DNA of 42,233 bases from Treponema sp. (lineage in GTDB: Bacteria > Spirochaetota > Spirochaetia > Treponematales > Treponemataceae): NCBI GenBank assembly GCA_022510925.1, contig JAFLSO010000016.1, forward strand, positions 1 to 42,233. The letters are read 5' to 3'. The stretch's first letter is position 1; every line of letters starts with the position of its first letter. This document shows positions 25,242 to 31,097 of this stretch, one piece after another. A program made the translations under genes and the position numbers. The notes beneath the pieces are model-generated. The model searched no databases, had not been told where the DNA came from, and worked only from the letters and a program-made list of their open reading frames with translations.

Positions 25242-26993
25242 TTACTGGAATTCTGTGGTGACTGTAAGGGGCTTTTCAGTGGCGCTGGGAGCAGTAGTGG
25301 TGAAAAAAGTGCCCAAAGTCACATTGTTGTTAGTTTCCTTGTTCGCCTTTATCTTGAATGAGAATTTTTTAACGGCAGAGTAATCGTAGGCTCCGATGGG
25401 TCCTACGCCGTTCTCATCGAACGCGCCAAAAACCGGGAACATACACGCAGGTGTTGCCTTAGTGGCGGATATAGTCCCTAACGCCGTGTCTATAACAGGC
25501 TCCTGCCCCCATCCCTCTAGGCCCCAGACCTGTATGCCATAGTATGGCCGCCAGTCTTTCCAGAATTTATCCGTGGTGTCACTGCCGTTGAAATCGGCTC
25601 CTCCGCCGTTATTTCCACTGTTGCCGCCGGTACTATCTTTCTGGTACACGCGCACATAGTCCACCAGGAATTCCACGCCCGAAGCAGGCAGGCTGGCCAC
25701 GTCCGCCGTGCCTCCCAGGCTACCGCCTATGGCAAGGTTAAGGATTATGTAGAAGTCCTTGTCGTAGGGCCAGTTCACCCAGTCCTTGTTTCCTTTATTG
25801 TAAGTGCCCATGCTCTCGTCATCGTAGTAGGCGGTTATGCTGTCCTCATCCCACTTTATGGCGAACGTGTGCCATTTGCTTGAGAGGTCGTGATCCCATG
25901 TTTTTTCGCCTATGGCCGCTCCCTTATCAGCGAAATGCCCTTGCGCGTGCAGTGTGCTGAACACCCTGTGGGGCTGGCATGTGCTGGGCGCGTTCTCCAT
26001 TATGTCTATCTCGCCGTTATCCGGCCACCCTTTGTTTCCGTATGTGCCCTCTTTCGGCATCATCCAGAACGCGGGCCATGTGCCCCTCTTGTCGGTGACC
26101 TTGAGGCGCGCCTCTATTATGCCGTATGTCCAGGATTCCCTGCTGTTCATGCGGGCGCTCTTCCACTCTTTGCCGTCATTGTACGCCTTTATGTGCAGGG
26201 CTTCTCCATCTACCCACGCGGTGGCAACGGCCTCACTGGTGCCGTCAGGGTTGGCCACGTAATTCTGAAGCTCGTTGTTGCCCCAGCCGCCTGCGCCTAC
26301 CTGGTACTTCCACTTGCTTGTATCGGGCACGCCGGTGTAGTCGAACTCGTCCTGCCACACTAGGGTGTAGCCGTTGATGCCTGTGTCTCCGCCATTGTCA
26401 CCGGAGCCACCAGTTCCTCCGCCATTGTCACCGGAGCCATCGCCACCGGAGCCGCCGGTTCCTCCTCCATTGCCACCGGAGCCGCCCGCAGCGGTATCAC
26501 TGCAAATGACGTTTATGCCTTCCGCCTCAACGCCCAGCGCCTCCCACTGCGCCTTAGTGCCGGCGTAGTAAACGGTCAGATTGGCGCAGCCAGCGAAAGG
26601 CTTATCCCCCGCGGACATAATGCTGGCAGGAAGAATCAGGGATGTAAGCCCCGCGCACCCGCTGAACGCATAGTCTCCTATGCTCACAACGCCGGAAGGA
26701 ACGATAAGGGCCTGCAGCCCCGTGCATCCGCTGAACGCATAGCCCCCTATGCTCACAACGCCGGAAGGAATTGTCAATGCCGTAAGCCCTGCGCATCCGC
26801 TGAACGCATAGTTCCCTATGCTCACAACGCCGGAAGGAATTACAACTGACGTGACGCTCCTGTCGCAGGCAATTATCACACCGTTCTCTATCGTAAGCGG
26901 CGAGGGGGCGGGCGTACTGATATCGTCATCGCAAACTGTAAAGAGCAGTCCCGCAACCATCGCCGCAAGCACGGCAAACACCTTTCTTTTCAT
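25242..26993 (-). CDS. Secreted glycoside hydrolase family 16 (laminarinase-like) with BspA-type LRR repeats
   Basis: A 583-residue protein. Residues 1-22 are a signal peptide, possibly lipidated at Cys22 although LFTVC is a loose lipobox. Residues 45-140 hold LRR_5/BspA-type 23-residue repeats, three of them nearly identical (IPSGVVSIGxYAFSGC). Residues 168-207 are a Gly/Ser/Asn/Asp linker. Residues about 208-451 are GH16: WQDEFDY, then GEIDIMEN at 327-334 with catalytic Glu328 and Glu333, the beta-bulge form typical of beta-1,3- or 1,3-1,4-glucanases. A second Gly/Asn linker leads to a beta-rich C-terminal domain (about 470-583), cut by TAA. The first 13 codons and leader are shared with the ankyrin gene. 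Confidence 0.85.
   Translation of the reverse strand: MKRKVFAVLAAMVAGLLFTVCDDDISTPAPSPLTIENGVIIACDRSVTSVVIPSGVVSIGNYAFSGCAGLTALTIPSGVVSIGGYAFSGCTGLQALIVPSGVVSIGDYAFSGCAGLTSLILPASIMSAGDKPFAGCANLTVYYAGTKAQWEALGVEAEGINVICSDTAAGGSGGNGGGTGGSGGDGSGDNGGGTGGSGDNGGDTGINGYTLVWQDEFDYTGVPDTSKWKYQVGAGGWGNNELQNYVANPDGTSEAVATAWVDGEALHIKAYNDGKEWKSARMNSRESWTYGIIEARLKVTDKRGTWPAFWMMPKEGTYGNKGWPDNGEIDIMENAPSTCQPHRVFSTLHAQGHFADKGAAIGEKTWDHDLSSKWHTFAIKWDEDSITAYYDDESMGTYNKGNKDWVNWPYDKDFYIILNLAIGGSLGGTADVASLPASGVEFLVDYVRVYQKDSTGGNSGNNGGGADFNGSDTTDKFWKDWRPYYGIQVWGLEGWGQEPVIDTALGTISATKATPACMFPVFGAFDENGVGPIGAYDYSAVKKFSFKIKANKETNNNVTLGTFFTTTAPSATEKPLTVTTEFQ
26373..26492 (-). repeat. Gly-rich linker minisatellite
   Basis: Tandem near-repeats built on GCCACCGGAGCC- and CCGCCATTGTCA-type blocks encode the Gly/Ser/Asn/Asp linker between the LRR and GH16 domains. 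Length variation between strains would be expected. Confidence 0.7.
26631..26840 (-). repeat. 69-bp tandem repeats encoding LRR units
   Basis: Three consecutive 69-bp units encode 23-residue repeats, each containing the block GCTGAACGCATAG on the plus strand followed by CTATGCTCACAACGCCGGAA. Their near identity at DNA level indicates recent duplication or ongoing homogenisation. Confidence 0.8.
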
Positions 26994-27005
26994 CTCTTTC
27001 TCCTC
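26954..27005 (-). repeat. Leader/signal-peptide cassette, copy 1 (GH16 gene)
   Basis: A 52-bp segment covering the GAGGAG ribosome-binding site, the ATG and the first 13 codons (MKRKVFAVLAAMV). It differs by a single base from 27824-27875. A related GC-rich hairpin (CCGCC/GGCGG, about 27037-27056) lies further upstream. Confidence 0.85.
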
Positions 27006-27071
27006 ACTGACCCTCTCCGGGCCTGTTTAATTCTCCCCGCCGACGTGCGGGCGGCCGGCACTAAGTGACAC

Positions 27072-27863
27072 CTACTCCACGGCACCGGCAGTTTTAAGGA
27101 GAGCGACTATACCTTTATGGACTCCCCAATCAGATGCCGCTTTAAGCGCTGTGTAGCCATTATTCGCCTTAGCATTAACGTCAGCCCCAGATTTTATAAG
27201 CAACGCGACCATATCTTCTCCCGACCTGTGGTTTTCGGCCGCATACATGAGCGCCGTGTAGCCATTATTGGCCTTAGCATTCACGTCCGCTCCCATTTTT
27301 ATAAGCATTTCCGCCACATTTATCTTGTATACAGCATGCATCAGCAGTGTCTTACCGTTTTTATCTTTTGCATTAATATCGACCCCCGATTTGATGAGCA
27401 GGTCTATGATATTCGTGTGCCCAAGATTCACGGCCAAAGTAGCAGGAGTCCAGCCAATACTGTCCGCCTCATTCAAGTCGGCATTTGCTTTAACAAGCGC
27501 CTCCACCATACGGTCTCTTTTTCCTTTTTCATCATAAGAGACTGCCCATACAAGCGGAGGTCTGTTGCTACTGCCATTGTTTTTTACATTCACATCGGCC
27601 TTTGATTTTATGAGCGCTTCCACAATGTCTGCCCGGCCGTTTTTTATGGCATAGATAAGCGGAGTAAGCCCCTCATCGAACCTTGTGCTTTTTAAGTTGG
27701 CACCCGCGCTTATGGCCAATTTCGCCTGCTCCGTGTCGTTCTTAGATATGGCATCAAAGAGCAAATCCGTCATCTCCACTATCTTCATGGGGGATTCGGC
27801 CACGCTCACGGAACTTACCGCCACAACCATCGCCGCCAGCACGGCAAACACCTTTCTTTTCAT
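27072..27863 (-). CDS. Exported ankyrin-repeat protein
   Basis: A 263-residue protein with a signal peptide (MKRKVFAVLAAMVVAVSSVSVA, cleavage near residue 22) and about seven ankyrin repeats from residue 30 to the end. Signature turns are GLTPLIYAIKNGRADIVEALI, GWTPATLAVNLGHTNIIDLLI, GKTLLMHAVYKI and two near-identical NNGYTALxxA units. Ankyrin stacks bind other proteins; in the periplasm or at the surface of a host-associated spirochaete the partner could be bacterial or host, which is speculation. It shares its leader and signal sequence with the GH16 gene downstream. The ribosome-binding site is GAGGAG. Confidence 0.88.
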   Translation of the reverse strand: MKRKVFAVLAAMVVAVSSVSVAESPMKIVEMTDLLFDAISKNDTEQAKLAISAGANLKSTRFDEGLTPLIYAIKNGRADIVEALIKSKADVNVKNNGSSNRPPLVWAVSYDEKGKRDRMVEALVKANADLNEADSIGWTPATLAVNLGHTNIIDLLIKSGVDINAKDKNGKTLLMHAVYKINVAEMLIKMGADVNAKANNGYTALMYAAENHRSGEDMVALLIKSGADVNAKANNGYTALKAASDWGVHKGIVALLKTAGAVE

Positions 27864-27875
27864 CTCTTTCTCCTC
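27824..27875 (-). repeat. Leader/signal-peptide cassette, copy 2 (ankyrin gene)
   Basis: This is the second copy of the 52-bp segment at 26954-27005, again joining ribosome-binding site, start codon and 13 signal-peptide codons. The sequences diverge immediately after it. A GCCGCC/GGCGGC hairpin (about 27905-27922) precedes it, matching the one before copy 1. Confidence 0.85.
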
Positions 27876-27955
27876 TCTCCTCTAAGGGACTTATTATTCT
27901 CTCAGCCGCCTATGCGGGCGGCCGTCTTTCACAATCCTAAGCACCGCTCCCGACC

Positions 27956-28033
27956 ATGCTTTAGCGCACCACTCGGCCATGCTTTAGCGCACGGCCCGGT
28001 TATGCTTTAGCGGTCCTCTAAACCATGCTTTAG
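27956..28033. repeat. Four direct repeats with exact 23-bp period
   Basis: ATGCTTTAG occurs at 27956, 27979, 28002 and 28025, each 23 bp apart, with partly conserved flanks (GCGCAC between the first copies, CC before three of them). The array starts 12 bp beyond the stop of the HU-like gene on the minus strand and fills half of the gap to the ankyrin gene. The period and small number resemble iterons or a short VNTR. Confidence 0.8.
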
Positions 28034-28041
28034 AGGACCGC
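28010..28041 (-). other. Perfect 13-bp hairpin overlapping the last 23-bp repeat
   Basis: GCGGTCCTCTAAA (28010-28022) and TTTAGAGGACCGC (28029-28041) pair perfectly around a 6-nt loop, 4 nt after the HU-like gene stop. Neither strand has a T-run behind it, so it is probably an mRNA 3'-end or processing structure rather than a standard intrinsic terminator. Confidence 0.7.
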
Positions 28042-28045
28042 CAGG

Positions 28046-28762
28046 CTAGCCCTGCGCGGCGACCTCAAGCGGCTTTGAGAAGCGCCCGGTCTTGAGCGTC
28101 TTTCCCGCCTGGCTGTTCCCCATGAAGCGGCTGCGCACCTCGGCATAATACACGCCCGGCGCTATGCCGGCGGGAACCATCACCATGACGCGGGCGGGCT
28201 TGTTCTCCGCCACAATGGCGCAGCGCACCACATCGCCGCTCTCAGGCACAAGGAACACCCCCTGCGTCTCGTCCGAAGCGTCGAACTTGAGCCTGGAGCC
28301 GGTGAGCCTGAGGATTCCGCCTGCGGTGAGCGTGGTGTTGACCGCGCCGCTCACTACGTCCGCCGCCTCGGTTATGTAGGGGTCTGTGCTGTTCCCCTCC
28401 GTCTTCTCCGTCCTCACGGACCTGACCGCCTCGCGCAGGACAGTTCCCGCGTTGACGTTCACGCTCACCGTGTGCCGAGCCTTGTCGAAGCTGTCGCTCA
28501 TGCTGGTGAACACGCCCGCCACGCTGAACGATGTGTTGAACAGGGGCGTGTTCACGGCGCAGCCGTCTGCCGTAAGCTCGCCGACTACCTCCGTGTACAC
28601 CTGCAGGACAGCGGTAACGTCCGCTTTCGTGAGCGTGGTGCCCCTCCTCATCATCAGGTCGATTATCTCGTCCTGCGTGTAAGAGCGTACGTCCTGCACC
28701 TGCGCCATGCAGTCGTCCGGGTCCGGCGTGAGCAGGTTCTCCCTTAAAGAATATTTGAGCAT
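28046..28762 (-). CDS. HU/IHF-like DNA-binding protein with C-terminal DUF4469-like domain
   Basis: A 238-residue protein with AGGAGGG 5 nt upstream. Residues about 1-125 resemble the HU-type DNA-binding domain of PF14848 proteins: SLRENLLTPDPDD, then DEIIDLMMRRGTTLTKADVTAVL and a beta-arm region. Residues about 135-235 resemble the Ig-like DUF4469 domain (GGILRLTGSRLKF, GVFLVPESG, KPARVMVMVPAGIAPGVYYAEVRSRF). This architecture is best known from gut Bacteroidetes, where it is abundant and poorly characterised, so horizontal transfer is possible. It heads the accessory block and has a strong distant promoter. The HU part lacks obvious redundancy with a housekeeping HU, which is not in this window. 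Confidence 0.72.
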   Translation of the reverse strand: MLKYSLRENLLTPDPDDCMAQVQDVRSYTQDEIIDLMMRRGTTLTKADVTAVLQVYTEVVGELTADGCAVNTPLFNTSFSVAGVFTSMSDSFDKARHTVSVNVNAGTVLREAVRSVRTEKTEGNSTDPYITEAADVVSGAVNTTLTAGGILRLTGSRLKFDASDETQGVFLVPESGDVVRCAIVAENKPARVMVMVPAGIAPGVYYAEVRSRFMGNSQAGKTLKTGRFSKPLEVAAQG

Positions 28763-29030
28763 AGGCTCCCTCCTGTGAGTTTGTTTTGGGAATATGGATG
28801 CCGCGCACGGCGGCTCTGCGGCAGGTGAAGGGGATACTGTGATGTAAAGCGGGGATGAAATGCGAACGCCCCGGAGAACGGGGACTTTCCGGAGAGATTT
28901 TTCTGGAGCGGCTCCGCGGGCGCTTTATATGCGCTTAGGGATGCCTTACGTGTCCATCCTCGGACACTTTTATACATGGGGGGGTATTACAGGATATGCT
29001 ATGCTGGACTCTCTCTCGGGCATGCCTTTA
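28763..29030 (-). other. Long structured leader of the HU/DUF4469-like gene
   Basis: About 260 nt lie between the predicted transcription start (near 29024) and the start codon. The region holds no convincing gene. It contains a perfect GTGTCC/GGACAC hairpin (28950-28967), which on the plus strand is followed by four T, a CCCCG/CGGGG hairpin (about 28869-28883) and a G7 run at 28978-28984. No known riboswitch class was recognised. Confidence 0.5.
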
Positions 29031-29059
29031 AGTATACATTACGCCGGGGGAGGTGTCAA
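29031..29059 (-). promoter_or_regulatory. Consensus promoter of the HU/DUF4469-like gene block
   Basis: Minus strand TTGACA (29059-29054), exactly 17 bp, then TATACT (29036-29031). It begins 9 bp after the stop of the LytM-like gene and probably drives the genes down to 24416. Confidence 0.75.
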
Positions 29060-29067
29060 TTCTGGCG

Positions 29068-29940
29068 TCAGTTTATGTCGAGCGTGTACGTAACTGTCCT
29101 GGCCACTCCCAGTATGTCCAGGAGCGTTACGGAGAGCGTGTTGCGGCCGCGCGTGAGCTGCACCGCGCCCAGGAGCTGCCTTCTGGAGTCGGGGTAGAGC
29201 ATCTCCACAGGATACGGAGAGTTCCCCATGGCGCACAGCCTTCCGTTCGTCTCCGTGAGCGCGTCGTATGAGATTCCCTCCACAGTGGCGCCGTTCACCG
29301 CCACCACGGTCCTGTACGGGACTGCGACCCTCTGCCTGTCGCGGTAAAGGTAATATACTCCCGCGGGGAAAGCCCTCTCCCAGATGAGCCTGTGGTTCCC
29401 GCCCTTTTTGTCCACCAGGACCAGGTCCCCTATCTCAAGCACGAGCTCGCGTCCCATGCGCGGCATGAGAACCCTGGGATTCACGGCGGACTTGTTACGT
29501 GTGTCCAGCACCTGGAACTCCAGGCAGCTGTCGCCCTCCTGCCAGCCTGAATTCCCGCTCTCGCCGAGCTCCGTGCCGCTCTCTATGGGACCTGCGGACG
29601 CCGCCTCCTCGGAAACGGAGCCGGCGTCCAGATTGGCGTAAACCGTGCACAGGGAGTTGTCATGCGCTATGATGACGGCGTTTCCCAGCGTGGACTCGAA
29701 CCATCCGAAATCATCGGAGTGCTCGCCTATGACCACGGCAACGCTACCCGAATCGCATGCCCGTATCACGGAGTTGTCCTTGAATATGAGAGAGCCGCTT
29801 ATGCCGCCGCCCCGCAGCTGCCCGAAGTATGAGTAAAAATTATCGGAGACCACCGCGTCCTGAGGCCAGTCGAACGCATGCAGCGGGCCTGCCGTCAAAG
29901 AAAAAAGCGCGAGCGCCAAAAGAAAAATCTCTCTTCTCAT
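29068..29940 (-). CDS. Exported LytM/M23-like protein lacking zinc ligands
   Basis: A 290-residue protein. The second Met (29940) is chosen because GGAGG is 7 nt upstream; the first (29946) is only 1 nt from it. A signal peptide ends LHA-FDWP (about residue 22). Residues about 60-165 follow the M23/LytM fold: SGSVAVVIGEH, GNAVIIAHDNSLCTVYANLD, GNSGW and CLEFQVLDTRNKSAVNPRVLMP. In active M23 enzymes the last motif is HxHFE and an upstream HxxxD supplies zinc ligands; here CLEF replaces it, so catalysis is unlikely. Dead LytM proteins such as EnvC activate amidases, which could be the role here. The C-terminal 100 residues look like an Ig-like beta domain. It is cotranscribed with the beta-propeller gene. 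Confidence 0.7.
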   Translation of the reverse strand: MRREIFLLALALFSLTAGPLHAFDWPQDAVVSDNFYSYFGQLRGGGISGSLIFKDNSVIRACDSGSVAVVIGEHSDDFGWFESTLGNAVIIAHDNSLCTVYANLDAGSVSEEAASAGPIESGTELGESGNSGWQEGDSCLEFQVLDTRNKSAVNPRVLMPRMGRELVLEIGDLVLVDKKGGNHRLIWERAFPAGVYYLYRDRQRVAVPYRTVVAVNGATVEGISYDALTETNGRLCAMGNSPYPVEMLYPDSRRQLLGAVQLTRGRNTLSVTLLDILGVARTVTYTLDIN

Positions 29941-29958
29941 AAGCATTCCTCCCGGGCC

Positions 29959-31038
29959 TTACCTGAGCGAGACGGTGAGGCATGAAATCTTGCTGTCGCG
30001 TCCCAGGAACACCGCGTCACCCCGCACCTGCATGAAAGAGCTCCGCGCCCTGAACGAGAATTCAGCGGCCTTGTGGTCGAACGGCTCTAACGCGGTTACG
30101 GTGTACTCGTTTCCGTCGCGGCTCAGGACAAAGACCATGCCATCCACGGAGCTCTCCTCCACCTGGACAATCTTTCCCCTGACCGGCACATGGGAGCTGA
30201 CGGATTTTCTCAAATCCACCACGCCAAGGTATCCGCTGCCGTTGTAATACACGGTGTCTCCCCTCTTGCTGAAGCGGACCAGCACCTGCTCCGTGAGGTC
30301 CTCGGTCACATACTCATGGAACACCACCCGCGGATGAGTCGCGGTTTTCTCGGAGACAACGAAGCGCTGCCTGTTCCTTCCGCTTACGCACGCCACCATC
30401 CTGCCGTCACCCGATATGTCCGCGCCGAGTATGACCTCTATGTCGCTTCCGCCAGGTGAGAATCTCTGGCTTATTTTTCCGTCGGGAGTGAAGGCCACCA
30501 GTGTTCCGTCCGCGAATCCCGCCACGGTCCCGCCGACGCTTGATGAGAACGCCGTGACGGGAGCATAGCTCTCATAGAGCCACTCGCGCTTTCCCTGAGA
30601 GTCGCACTTCACGAATGAAGAGCCTCCCGGAAGGAAGACATAAATCCTGTCATCGGAGAAAAACGGGAATCCGTACTCATTTATCACGCCCTGGCTCTCG
30701 CCGCGCGCGTTGAAGAATTCAGCGGAAGAGCTGCCCGAGCCGTACCTGGCGTACAGGGAGCCTGATATGCTGGCCTTGAAAGGGAACGGTATGTTAGAGA
30801 GGATGCGGCCGTCGGGGGTGAAGTATCCCATGGTCTGCCCCAGCCTGAACGGAATCATGGCGTCATCCTCCCGGGGCTCGCTCACGGACGACGCTATGTC
30901 CAGCGTCCATTCGGGGGTGAAGTGCAGCTCGTGGCCCATGGGACGCGCCGCAAGGATAATATATGCCACGCAAAAAAACACCAGTCCCAGGATAACCGTG
31001 TATCTTCTGGATTTCTCTGAACGTTCCATTCTCATCAT
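29959..31038 (-). CDS. Membrane-anchored beta-propeller-like protein
   Basis: A 359-residue protein with one N-terminal membrane segment (VILGLVFFCVAYIILAA, about residues 15-31) and a large extracytoplasmic part made of repeated four-strand blocks typical of WD40/PQQ-like propellers: YFTPDGRILSNI, FVKCDSQGKREWLYE, LVAFTPDGKISQRF, VVDLRKSVSSHV. No enzymatic motif was found. Start 31038 (third codon of the longest frame) is preferred because a -10 box ends 6 nt before it; ATG 31044 is the alternative. It stops 18 bp before the LytM-like gene, so the two probably act together in the envelope. It is divergent from mnmA. Confidence 0.65.
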   Translation of the reverse strand: MMRMERSEKSRRYTVILGLVFFCVAYIILAARPMGHELHFTPEWTLDIASSVSEPREDDAMIPFRLGQTMGYFTPDGRILSNIPFPFKASISGSLYARYGSGSSSAEFFNARGESQGVINEYGFPFFSDDRIYVFLPGGSSFVKCDSQGKREWLYESYAPVTAFSSSVGGTVAGFADGTLVAFTPDGKISQRFSPGGSDIEVILGADISGDGRMVACVSGRNRQRFVVSEKTATHPRVVFHEYVTEDLTEQVLVRFSKRGDTVYYNGSGYLGVVDLRKSVSSHVPVRGKIVQVEESSVDGMVFVLSRDGNEYTVTALEPFDHKAAEFSFRARSSFMQVRGDAVFLGRDSKISCLTVSLR

Positions 31039-31044
31039 GCGCAT

Positions 31045-31071
31045 TCTATAGTCAATACTGGAATTTTACAA
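31045..31071 (-). promoter_or_regulatory. Promoter of the beta-propeller gene, predicted leaderless
   Basis: Minus strand TATAGA (31050-31045) ends 6 nt before ATG 31038. TTGTAA (31071-31066) is the best -35 candidate, with a short 15-bp spacer, so this promoter is less certain than the others. Confidence 0.4.
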
Positions 31072-31079
31072 GTGGATTG

Positions 31080-31088
31080 TGATATACT
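31080..31088 (+). promoter_or_regulatory. Extended -10 promoter of mnmA, near-leaderless
   Basis: TGATATACT (TG at 31080-31081 and TATACT at 31083-31088) ends 9 nt before ATG 31098, predicting a leader of about 3 nt. No good -35 box is seen at standard spacing, consistent with an extended -10 promoter. Confidence 0.5.
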
Positions 31089-31097
31089 GCGCGGGTT

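Noticed and set aside
27956-28033. CRISPR array
   Set aside because: Only nine bases are strictly repeated, the period is 23 bp, and there are no spacers of 30-40 bp or cas genes.
28950-28971. Plus-strand intrinsic terminator
   Set aside because: The hairpin is followed by four T on the plus strand, but no plus-strand gene lies upstream; it is kept as a leader structure of the minus-strand gene.
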